From Bryobacteraceae bacterium (GTDB lineage: Bacteria; Acidobacteriota; Terriglobia; Bryobacterales; Bryobacteraceae), in NCBI GenBank assembly GCA_030039005.1, contig JASHQT010000346.1, forward strand, positions 1-15,074: a DNA stretch of 15,074 nucleotides, written 5' to 3'. The notes under the pieces are model-generated. The model searched no databases. It was not told where the DNA came from and worked only from the letters and a program-made list of their open reading frames with translations. The position numbers were made by a program, and so were the translations under genes. The number at the start of each line of letters is the position of its first letter. Positions within the stretch are counted from its first letter, which is position 1. Shown here piece after piece: positions 9,178 to 15,074 of this stretch.

Positions 9178-9396
9178 ATGACGACAACGTGGAAAGACGA
9201 GAAAGGTTATCTCGTGTGCCGGTGGTCTGGAGCCGGGGAACGGGCACCCTACAGCCCGCCTTGGATGCTGGCGACCGGGAATGTCAATCCCAAACCTCCT
9301 GCATCCTCGTGTCTGGACTTCAGGCGTCTCAGCCCTTTTGGCGGGCGGAAATGGTTCGATCCCAGTCGCGGTTATGGGAACCCCGGCTGTGCCTAA
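9178..9396 (+). CDS. Small conserved-looking hypothetical protein, 72 aa
   Basis: A 72-residue ORF starting MTTTWKDEKGYLVCRWSGAG, with YSPPWM near residue 25 and a C-terminal LSPFGGRKWFDP. The Trp/Pro/Gly-rich pattern (W-x-D, CRWS, PPWM, SPFGG-x-x-WF) resembles short hypothetical proteins I associate with acidobacterial genomes; their function is not known and I cannot check the match. No signal peptide or membrane span is seen. The ATG is preceded by AGAGG at 7 bases and a good TATAAT at 9153-9158. Its TAA (9394-9396) overlaps the stop of the convergent amidohydrolase (9393-9395). The gene could in principle be a by-product of the region, but ribosome site, promoter box and composition together favour a real one. 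Confidence 0.6.
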   Translation: MTTTWKDEKGYLVCRWSGAGERAPYSPPWMLATGNVNPKPPASSCLDFRRLSPFGGRKWFDPSRGYGNPGCA

Positions 9397-10238
9397 CTCA
9401 ACGAAAACAGCCGCGCCGCGTTTTCCTTCAGGATCAGCGGCCGAACTTCCTCTTTGATCGCGATGCCAGAGAAATCGTTCATCCAGCGATCCGGCGTGAT
9501 CAGCGGATAATCCGAACCAAACAGCACCTTCTTTTTGAGAAGCGTGTTGGCATATTGAATCAAATTCGCGGGGAAATATTTCGGCGACCATCCCGACAGA
9601 TCGATGTAGACTTGCGGCTTATGCAGGCACACCGAAATCGCTTCGTCCTGCCACGGAAACGAGGGATGCGCCATGATGATCGGCATATCGGGAAAGTCCA
9701 CAGCGACGTCGTCAATATCCATGGGGTTGCCGTACTTCAGCCGCACTCCGCCGCCGCCGGGCATCCCGGTTCCGATGCCGCTGTGACCCGTGTGAAAAAT
9801 CACCGGCATCTTCGCCTCTGCGAGCACCTCATAGAACGGATAGGCAGTTTTGTCGTTGGGGAAGAACCCTTGCAACGGAGGATGCAGCTTGAACCCGCGA
9901 AATGCGCCAGTCGCGATCAGGCGGCGCGCTTCTTTCACCGCTTCGGCGCCGCGCATGGGGTCGACGCTCGCGAACGCCATGACGATGTCGCTGTTTTCCG
10001 CCGCGAATGCGCCCACTTCTTCGTTCGGCACCTGCGGGCGGCCCGTCAGGCGCTCATCGACGGAAAAAACCACGCAGCCAATCTTGCGCGAGCGGTAATA
10101 ATCTGCCAATTCCTTGCGGCCGTAGCTGACGCCGGCATTGCCGAAATACTTGCGCGCGGCTTCCTCGGCGGCGTTGCCGGTCGGTTCCGGCTCAATGTGG
10201 ACATGCGTATCGATAGCAACCAGATCAGCGAGTTTCAT
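9393..10238 (-). CDS. Amidohydrolase family protein (amidohydrolase 2 / ACMSD-like)
   Basis: A 281-residue metal-dependent (beta/alpha)8-barrel enzyme of the amidohydrolase-2 group, which includes ACMSD-type decarboxylases and hydrolases or hydratases of aromatic breakdown. Metal and active-site residues are present: DTHVHIEP (H12, H14), GFKLHPP (K117, H119), FHTGHSG (H149, H152), AHPSFPW (H191) and GSDYP (D243). The exact substrate cannot be read from sequence. The insert MPGGGGVRLKYGNPMDIDDVA (about 159-179) is typical of the subgroup that places the metal near a carboxylated substrate. The ATG is preceded by a purine-rich AGAAGAGA. It is transcribed alone, convergent with the 72-aa gene, and nothing next to it suggests a pathway. 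Confidence 0.9.
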   Translation of the reverse strand: MKLADLVAIDTHVHIEPEPTGNAAEEAARKYFGNAGVSYGRKELADYYRSRKIGCVVFSVDERLTGRPQVPNEEVGAFAAENSDIVMAFASVDPMRGAEAVKEARRLIATGAFRGFKLHPPLQGFFPNDKTAYPFYEVLAEAKMPVIFHTGHSGIGTGMPGGGGVRLKYGNPMDIDDVAVDFPDMPIIMAHPSFPWQDEAISVCLHKPQVYIDLSGWSPKYFPANLIQYANTLLKKKVLFGSDYPLITPDRWMNDFSGIAIKEEVRPLILKENAARLFSLS

Positions 10239-10403
10239 TCTCTTCTAGACTACGATGTTGCGGGCCGTACGGCGGAGGGTCGTTTCAAAGGTTGCCAGCC
10301 AGCGCCATCTCAGCACGCAGTAGACCGCGCCGTTGTGTCTGTCCTGAGCTGACCTAAGCTGGCTACGATTCGCGGCTGGATTAAGATATTGAGAGCATAG
10401 CGA

Positions 10404-11171
10404 ATGCGTATCACTCGACTAGTCGCAGCATTGGCCCTAACGATTGGCGCCCGCGCGCAAACGCCGCCTAGCCTCGCCACCAAGCCGTCAAATTCTGAGC
10501 CGCTCCGGATATGGGAGATTCCCGCCCTAGGCTACAGCCTGAAGGATTGGTCAATCGTGCGGCTGACGAACAACACTGACTCTGCAGCGTCGTTCCAAGT
10601 AGACGCTTACTGCGGACGCGCCAAGAAATTGCCGCTCGATCCAACGTACACGGTGGAACCGCACCAAGCCCAGGAAATTCGCATTTCCGCCGACACCATC
10701 GTGACCGTGCAATGCTGGGCCCGGGTGAGCCAGTTAACCGGAGAGCTGAGTCCCGGGATTCAGATCCGGGCTTCCGTTGACATGTTGAATGGCAATCGAC
10801 TCGAAGAATTTGACCGCCAACCGCGCCAAGCGTCCGCCGACTCCTTCTGGGCGATCGCGGAGCCGGAGATCGGTGGGCAGCAATTGTACATTCTAAACAC
10901 CTCCGACACCGCGACGATTCTGACTTTTTGCATGGCCAACAAACCGGATCCGAAAGAATGCCACCGCAAGGGAGCACATCCGGTGCGCCGCCTGGCGAAG
11001 CCACGGGAGGCAGTGATTTTGGACGTGAACAAATTCCCGCCAAAGAAGTGCCTGATCGCCGAATCTTCCGAGCCGGGAAGCGCCATCCTTCAAGTGTTCA
11101 ATGACGACCCTGGGCGCCGGAAATTCTATTCCGCGGAGTCGTCCATCTCATTCGATACGCCCGAGAATTAG
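10404..11171 (+). CDS. Secreted protein of unknown function
   Basis: A 255-residue protein with a clear Sec signal peptide: MRITRLVAALALTIGARA, then QT, with likely cleavage after ARA (residue 18). The mature part is predicted mostly beta with five cysteines (in AYCGRA, VQCWAR, TFCMAN, KECHRK and KKCLIA), some of which could form disulfides outside the cytoplasm. Short repeated motifs NNTDSAASF (about 56-64) and NTSDTATIL (about 164-172) suggest two similar beta-sandwich halves. I do not recognise the family. GAGAG lies about 9 bases before the ATG. It is monocistronic, separated by 165 bp from the divergent amidohydrolase. Confidence 0.8.
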   Translation: MRITRLVAALALTIGARAQTPPSLATKPSNSEPLRIWEIPALGYSLKDWSIVRLTNNTDSAASFQVDAYCGRAKKLPLDPTYTVEPHQAQEIRISADTIVTVQCWARVSQLTGELSPGIQIRASVDMLNGNRLEEFDRQPRQASADSFWAIAEPEIGGQQLYILNTSDTATILTFCMANKPDPKECHRKGAHPVRRLAKPREAVILDVNKFPPKKCLIAESSEPGSAILQVFNDDPGRRKFYSAESSISFDTPEN

Positions 11172-11442
11172 AGACAAATAACGATGGTCAAGGCGCCGTG
11201 GGATTTCGGTCCTGCGCCGATCTGAAACGCCGATCATGAATTCGGTGATCGCCGGCATGGAATGCTTCCGTGATCTTGAGCGATCGGGCAGGAGCTAGCG
11301 GGTTAGGTCCGCGTTGCCTCAGCCGAACGCCATCGAAGGGGAATCCAAACTCCCCGCAAGTCCGGTTCGGGAAGTTGCGGTCCATTTGACGAGCCGCCGC
11401 CCGCTCGCTCGCTCAAACGGATCGTCTCTCGGTCTTGCCCGC
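11172..11442. other. Gene-free region with inverted repeats and a possible decayed ORF
   Basis: About 270 bp between the secreted protein and the end of the fad-type gene. It holds an imperfect hairpin (GGCGC/GCGCC arms, 11192-11218) that could end the upstream transcript, an inverted repeat CGATCA/TGATCG (11231-11251), and a GGGGA/TCCCC pair (11338-11355). On the plus strand one frame reads from an ATG at 11237 to an in-frame TAG 20 codons later, and stays open well beyond it. That may be a decayed or spurious ORF. Confidence 0.35.
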
Positions 11443-13584
11443 TCACGCACTGGCCGTGGTCAATTCGCGCGACCGATCCCAATCCGCGAACGTCTCACCC
11501 CGGTCGGCAAGCTGATTCAGTAGCGGCGCAGGCTCCCAGAACTCGCCGTGCTGCGCCTGAAATTCGCGGATGCGATCACGCACTTTCTTCAAGCCCACCG
11601 TGTCGGCGTACCACATGGGGCCGCCGCGATACGCCGGGAAGCCGTAACCGGTCAGATAGATCACGTCGATGTCCGCGGCGCGTAGCGCGTAGCCTTCCTC
11701 CAGGATCTTCGCGCCTTCGTTGATCATGATGTAGAGGCCGCGCTCCACGATTTCTTCGTCGCTGATGCGACGCCGCGCGATGCCGCCCTCGCGAGCCGTG
11801 GTGTCGATCAACGCATGCACTTCGGCATCGGGCACCGGCTTGCGATCTTCCCCGTATCGATACCAGCCCGCGCCGGTCTTTTGTCCTAGGCGGCCCATAT
11901 GAAAGAGCTTGTTCAGCACCAGCGGCACGCGCGCGCCGGGCTTGCGCAAATGCTTAGACTCCTCCAGCACGTGCCATTGCACGTCGATGCCGCCCATGTC
12001 GTCGACGGCGAAAATGCCCATCGCCATGCCGAAATCGGTGAGCGCGCGATCCACCTGCTCAGGCGTCGCGCCCTCTTCCACCAGAAACTGCGCCTCGCGC
12101 ATGTAAGGCAGCATCATTCGATTCCCGACGAATCCGCGGCAGTTGCCCACTACTACGCCCACTTTGCCGAGTTTCTTGGCCGCGGCCAGCGCGGTGGCCA
12201 CCACTTCCTTCGATGTCGCCTTGCCGCGCACGATCTCCAGCAGGCGCATTACGTGCGCCGGGCTGAAAAAGTGCAGACCAATTACGCTGCGTGGGCGCGA
12301 AGTGGCCGAGGCAATTTCATCGATATCGAGCGTCGAGGTATTGGTAGCAAGCACGCAATCGGGCTTCGCGATTTTGTCGATTTCGGCGAAGATCCGCTTC
12401 TTCAGCTCCATTTTTTCGACCGCCGCTTCCAGGATCAGATCGGCCTGCTCGAATCCGTCATAAGTGAGCTGCGGATGAATCAGCGCCATGCGCTGGTCCA
12501 TAATCTGCTGCGAAAATCGTCCTTTTTTGACGGAAGCGTCGTAATTTTTGCGGATCGTAGCGGTTCCCCGGTCGAGCGCTCCCTGCTCCACGTCCTTGAG
12601 CAAAACCGAAAGCCCGGCGTTCGCGCATGCCATCGCGATGCCCCCGCCCATGGTGCCCGCGCCGATGATCGCCACCTGGCGGATGTTGTAAACGGGCGTG
12701 TCCTTGGGAATGTCGGGGATCTTGGACACCGCGCGCTCGGCGAAAAAAGCGTGGATCAGCGCGCGCGCTTGGTCCGTGCCGATGCACTCCTCGAAAATCT
12801 CGCGCTCTTTCTGGCAGCCTTCCTCGAACGGCAGGTTGACGGCGGCTTCAATCGCATCCACCACCTTGAGCGGCGCGATCATATTGCGGCGCGTTTTGCG
12901 CGCCTGGTCGCGGCCCGCCGAGAAAATCGACGCATCCACGAACTCGGAACCCAGTTTGTCCGAAAGCTCACGCGTTTTGCGAAGCGGCGCGCCGCTATCG
13001 GCAGTTTCGCGCGCGAACGCGACGGCGCCGGTGAGCAGATCGCCTTCGATCACGCGGTCGATCAACCCCAGCTTCAACGCCTCCGGCGCGCGGATCGGTT
13101 TGCCGGAAACACACAGGTCCATGGCTGCCGCCACACCCACCAGCCGCGGCAGGCGCTGCGTGCCCTCGGCGCCGGGAATGATCCCGAGATTCACTTCGGG
13201 TTGTCCGATCTGCGCGTCGGGAACGGCCACGCGATAATGCCCCGCCATCGCGACTTCATTGCCGCCGCCGAGCGCCGTGCCATGGATCGCCATGACCACT
13301 GGCTTCGACGAATCTTCGATGCGCGCCAGGATGGCGTGAAACTCCGGCGGACCGCTTCCCCGCCCCGCCGCTGCCAGCTCCAGTTCCTTGATGTCGGCGC
13401 CCGCGATGAACGTGCGCCCGCCGCCGATAATCACGATGGCGCGCGCCCCGGGATCTTTCTCCGCTGCATCCAAGGCCGCTACCAGGCCTTCCGGTACTCC
13501 GGGGCTCAAAGCATTCACGGGCGGATTGTTGATGGTGATGACCGCGACGCCGTCCTGCGTCGTCAGGTTTACGAGATTGTTCAT
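11443..13584 (-). CDS. Fused enoyl-CoA hydratase / 3-hydroxyacyl-CoA dehydrogenase (FadB/FadJ alpha-subunit type)
   Basis: A 713-residue bifunctional beta-oxidation enzyme: it hydrates trans-2-enoyl-CoA and oxidises the 3-hydroxyacyl-CoA with NAD+. The N-terminal hydratase (about 5-190) has the CoA-binding FIAGADI loop, the oxyanion GTALGGGNE segment with catalytic Glu near 109, and the second Glu in IGQPEVNLGIIPG. The dehydrogenase begins with the NAD site IIGAGTMGGGIAMACANAG (about 303) and has the catalytic His-Glu pair in GLHFFSPAHVMRLLEIV (about 432-448), then two C-terminal helical domains. The ATG at 13584 is preferred over a TTG at 13617 because hydratase homology begins at MNNLVNL and the extra residues are encoded by a repeat-like element. 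The thiolase partner is not in the window. It lies 72 bp downstream of a GntR regulator on the same strand, probably its controller. The symbol is left blank because fadB and fadJ cannot be separated here. Confidence 0.94.
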   Translation of the reverse strand: MNNLVNLTTQDGVAVITINNPPVNALSPGVPEGLVAALDAAEKDPGARAIVIIGGGRTFIAGADIKELELAAAGRGSGPPEFHAILARIEDSSKPVVMAIHGTALGGGNEVAMAGHYRVAVPDAQIGQPEVNLGIIPGAEGTQRLPRLVGVAAAMDLCVSGKPIRAPEALKLGLIDRVIEGDLLTGAVAFARETADSGAPLRKTRELSDKLGSEFVDASIFSAGRDQARKTRRNMIAPLKVVDAIEAAVNLPFEEGCQKEREIFEECIGTDQARALIHAFFAERAVSKIPDIPKDTPVYNIRQVAIIGAGTMGGGIAMACANAGLSVLLKDVEQGALDRGTATIRKNYDASVKKGRFSQQIMDQRMALIHPQLTYDGFEQADLILEAAVEKMELKKRIFAEIDKIAKPDCVLATNTSTLDIDEIASATSRPRSVIGLHFFSPAHVMRLLEIVRGKATSKEVVATALAAAKKLGKVGVVVGNCRGFVGNRMMLPYMREAQFLVEEGATPEQVDRALTDFGMAMGIFAVDDMGGIDVQWHVLEESKHLRKPGARVPLVLNKLFHMGRLGQKTGAGWYRYGEDRKPVPDAEVHALIDTTAREGGIARRRISDEEIVERGLYIMINEGAKILEEGYALRAADIDVIYLTGYGFPAYRGGPMWYADTVGLKKVRDRIREFQAQHGEFWEPAPLLNQLADRGETFADWDRSRELTTASA

Positions 13585-13592
13585 AGATAAGA

Positions 13593-13612
13593 CCGCTCCC
13601 TCACGGTCGCGG
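13593..13612. repeat. Short dispersed-repeat-like element in the fad gene leader
   Basis: A 20-bp element with CCGC and GCGG ends and a TCCCTCACGG core. In one frame it encodes PLPHGRG and on the other strand SRDREGAV. I associate these peptides with spurious N-terminal extensions in Acidobacteria and Planctomycetes, which suggests a dispersed genomic repeat. Only one copy is in this window, so the repeat status rests on memory. Confidence 0.45.
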
Positions 13613-13656
13613 CTCAAGGCCGCCCGCGGGAGTCAGAAAGCCGATTCTATCGCGGG

Positions 13657-14445
13657 TTAGACTGCGGCGGGGATGCGGATCAGCGAAGCGCCCGGCACGC
13701 CGCTCAAAATGCTGCTGTCGGAGAGCGCGAACTCGACGTTGTGCTTGGTCATCAGAGAATGCTCCCGCCCCAGCGCTTCGGCTCGCGCGCCTTGCCGGTG
13801 CTCAATCGCATCCACGATCGAGCGATGATGTTCATGCGCAATGGCGAACATTTGCGGCGCCCGGGGTAGCTTGGCGCGCACATAAACCAGAGCGCTGGGC
13901 GAGGCAAAAGGCACGGAATTGACGCGCTCGATCGCGCGCCGCAGCATCGGGCTCTTGGCCAGCTTCACGATCTCGTTATGAAACGCTTCGTTCAGGTCCA
14001 GGTAGCGCGCGAAAGAATCGATATCCGGCTCGGCAAACGTGTCCGGATCGCCGTCTTTCTGGATCATCGCGTCCATCTCGTCCCGATACCGCCGCAACTG
14101 TGCGAGCTCGCTGTCGTGCTCCAAGCGCTCGGCAGCCAGCCGCGCGGCTGAACCTTCCAGGATGCCACGGGTTTCTATGGCGTCCCAAACGTCTTCGAGC
14201 GTGAAGGCCCGAACCACAAACCCGCCCGTAGGCGATGCTTCGAGCAGTCCTTCATGCGCCAACCGGTCCAATGCCAGCCGGATGGGGGTTCGGGAAACTC
14301 CCAACCGCGCCACCAGAGGAAGCTCGGAGATTCGCTCGCCCGGCTGAAAATCGCCCCTTAACAACATTCCCCGCAGATTCAGCAGCGTCCGGCCGGTTTG
14401 CGAAGCCTGTGACGCGCTGTTTTTTTTGTGGTCGTAATTATGCAC
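13657..14445 (-). CDS. GntR family regulator with FCD effector domain
   Basis: A 262-residue dimeric DNA-binding regulator. The N-terminal winged HTH (about 10-80) reads LRGMLLRGDFQPGERISE, then LGVSRTPIRLALDRLAHEGLL and the wing GGFVVRAF. The C-terminal all-helical FCD domain (about 90-235) carries the probable metal-binding residues D...LNEAFH and, later, AHEHHRSIVDAI. FCD regulators bind small carboxylic acids or related ligands. The GTG at 14445 is preferred over starts at 14493 and 14544: GGAGAGGA lies 9 bases before it, and longer forms would run through a palindrome that looks like an operator. The stop is 72 bp before the fad-type gene, so the two are probably co-transcribed and the regulator may control fatty-acid use. 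A run of eight A lies 12 bases into the gene. Confidence 0.9.
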   Translation of the reverse strand: MHNYDHKKNSASQASQTGRTLLNLRGMLLRGDFQPGERISELPLVARLGVSRTPIRLALDRLAHEGLLEASPTGGFVVRAFTLEDVWDAIETRGILEGSAARLAAERLEHDSELAQLRRYRDEMDAMIQKDGDPDTFAEPDIDSFARYLDLNEAFHNEIVKLAKSPMLRRAIERVNSVPFASPSALVYVRAKLPRAPQMFAIAHEHHRSIVDAIEHRQGARAEALGREHSLMTKHNVEFALSDSSILSGVPGASLIRIPAAV

Positions 14446-14473
14446 TACGCGGTATCCTCTCCGCTGTACTCTG

Positions 14474-14487
14474 ATATGGCACCATAT
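14474..14487. promoter_or_regulatory. Palindrome ATATGG-CA-CCATAT, candidate GntR operator
   Basis: A perfect 6+2+6 inverted repeat 29 bp upstream of the GntR start codon. Its TGG...CCA core resembles operators of FadR-type GntR proteins, so autoregulation is plausible. The binding is inferred. Confidence 0.45.
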
Positions 14488-14503
14488 TACCATTCGCTGA
14501 GGA

Positions 14504-14513
14504 TTGCATGCAA
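14504..14513. promoter_or_regulatory. Palindrome TTGCATGCAA, candidate operator
   Basis: A perfect 10-bp palindrome in the GntR-glmS divergent region. It fits the TTGYATRCAA pattern reported for several FCD-type GntR regulators. The specific assignment is inferred. Confidence 0.45.
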
Positions 14514-14521
14514 AAAACCAG

Positions 14522-14535
14522 CATGGCATGCCATG
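14522..14535. promoter_or_regulatory. Palindrome CATGGCATGCCATG, candidate operator
   Basis: A perfect 14-bp palindrome about 20 bp (centre to centre) from the TTGCATGCAA site and about 72 bp before the glmS start. It could serve the GntR gene, glmS, or both. Confidence 0.4.
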
Positions 14536-14606
14536 AGGGTCCAATCCCAGTTCCCAAGTACTCTGGGTCCGTACTAAGCAACACGCCTCGCTTGTATCCT
14601 GTAAGT

Positions 14607-15074
14607 ATGTGCGGCATTGTCGGCTATATCGGAAACAGAAAAGCCGTCCCCATCATTCTGGATGGACTGCGGCGGCTGGAATACCGCGGATACGATTCCG
14701 CCGGTATTGCGGTCCTCAATGGCGATCACCATTTGTCGATCCGGCGCGCATCGGGCAAGTTGCGCAATTTGGAAGATGCGATTCGTATTAATCCGGTGGA
14801 TGGCCCTTACGGCATCGGGCACACGCGCTGGGCGACGCACGGGCGCCCGACGGAGGAGAACGCGCACCCGCATCGCGATTGCACCGGCGACATCGTCGTG
14901 GTGCACAACGGCATCGTGGAGAATTACTTGAGCCTCAAGCACCAGCTCCAGCTCGAAGGCCACAAGTTCACCACCGAAACCGACACCGAGGTGATCGCGC
15001 ACCTGGTGGAAAAGTATCACGAGGGGAACCTGGAGGACGCGGTCCGGCGCGCCGTCAAAGAGTTGAGCGGGGTG
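14607..15074 (+). CDS. glmS: Glucosamine-6-phosphate synthase, N-terminal glutaminase part (cut by window edge)
   Basis: Glutamine:fructose-6-phosphate aminotransferase makes glucosamine-6-phosphate, the first step to UDP-GlcNAc for peptidoglycan and, in Gram-negative bacteria, LPS. The visible 156 residues are the Ntn-type glutaminase domain. MCGIVGYIG starts it, so Cys2 becomes the N-terminal nucleophile after Met removal. Next come [16 protein letters not shown] (about 21-36), [11 protein letters not shown] (about 69-79), [10 protein letters not shown] (about 98-107) and [10 protein letters not shown] (about 124-133). The isomerase domain lies beyond the window. The ATG is fixed by the conserved MCGI. 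The ribosome site is weak (GTAAG close to the ATG). The leader is short and contains no glmS ribozyme-like block. It is divergent from the GntR gene and shares a palindrome-rich region with it. Confidence 0.96.
   Translation, partial: MCGIVGYIGNRKAVPIILDGLRRLEYRGYDSAGIAVLNGDHHLSIRRASGKLRNLEDAIRINPVDGPYGIGHTRWATHGRPTEENAHPHRDCTGDIVVVHNGIVENYLSLKHQLQLEGHKFTTETDTEVIAHLVEKYHEGNLEDAVRRAVKELSGV

Noticed and set aside
11899..13590. Plus-strand open frame of 563 codons
   Set aside because: It is wholly antisense to the fad-type gene, whose catalytic motifs are intact. Its product is His/Arg-rich without any domain, as expected for a GC-rich shadow frame.
14446..14544. Longer GntR protein starting at 14544 or 14493
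   Set aside because: The extension is Cys/Trp/Met-rich, lacks a ribosome site and would make two of the palindromes coding.
14536..14606. glmS ribozyme or riboswitch in the glmS leader
   Set aside because: Only about 70 bp separate the last palindrome from the ATG, and no ribozyme-like set of paired helices could be traced.

Overview
The window is high-GC bacterial chromosome and most resembles Acidobacteriota, probably the Bryobacterales/Solibacter side. This is inferred from gene style only: a transmembrane Hanks-type kinase with a Pro/Ala-rich linker and a beta-rich C-terminal domain, an FHA-GAF-sigma54 activator, a short dispersed-repeat-like element, and many unfamiliar proteins between housekeeping genes. 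No rRNA, tRNA, CRISPR array, transposase or phage gene was found. Both ends are cut inside housekeeping genes: proS at the left on the minus strand, glmS at the right on the plus strand.

Positions 1-3001 (minus strand) hold three genes in one direction with gaps of 143 bp or less from an FHA-GAF-AAA+-Fis sigma54 activator (3001-1145), through a 259-aa protein with two near-identical CxxC...CxxC modules and a HEPN-like C-terminus (1105-326), to prolyl-tRNA synthetase (266-1, partial); the actual gaps are 39 and 59 bp. The middle gene is the most novel-looking protein in the window. Between 3130 and 3640 are a divergent 49-aa membrane miniprotein (3239-3388), a strong GC hairpin and a convergent DUF1328 membrane miniprotein (3626-3462).

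Positions 3922-9146 (plus strand) begin with a Ser/Thr kinase with one transmembrane segment. After an AT-rich gap comes a tightly coupled trio: an unrecognised 325-aa protein, a PHP-type metal-dependent phosphoesterase and a GT4 glycosyltransferase. Stop and start codons overlap at both junctions, so the three probably work together on a glycoconjugate or glycolipid; the substrate is unknown. A small cysteine- and tryptophan-containing ORF with its own TATAAT box follows (9178-9396), and its stop overlaps the stop of a convergent amidohydrolase (10238-9393). A secreted protein of unknown function lies at 10404-11171.

Positions 11443-14445 (minus strand) carry a GntR/FCD regulator followed by a fused enoyl-CoA hydratase/3-hydroxyacyl-CoA dehydrogenase, most simply a locally regulated beta-oxidation unit. 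The divergent region between the regulator and glmS holds three perfect palindromes that are good operator candidates.

The strongest leads are the double zinc-module/HEPN protein and the coupled unknown-PHP-GT4 operon. Neither is a proven new system from sequence alone.
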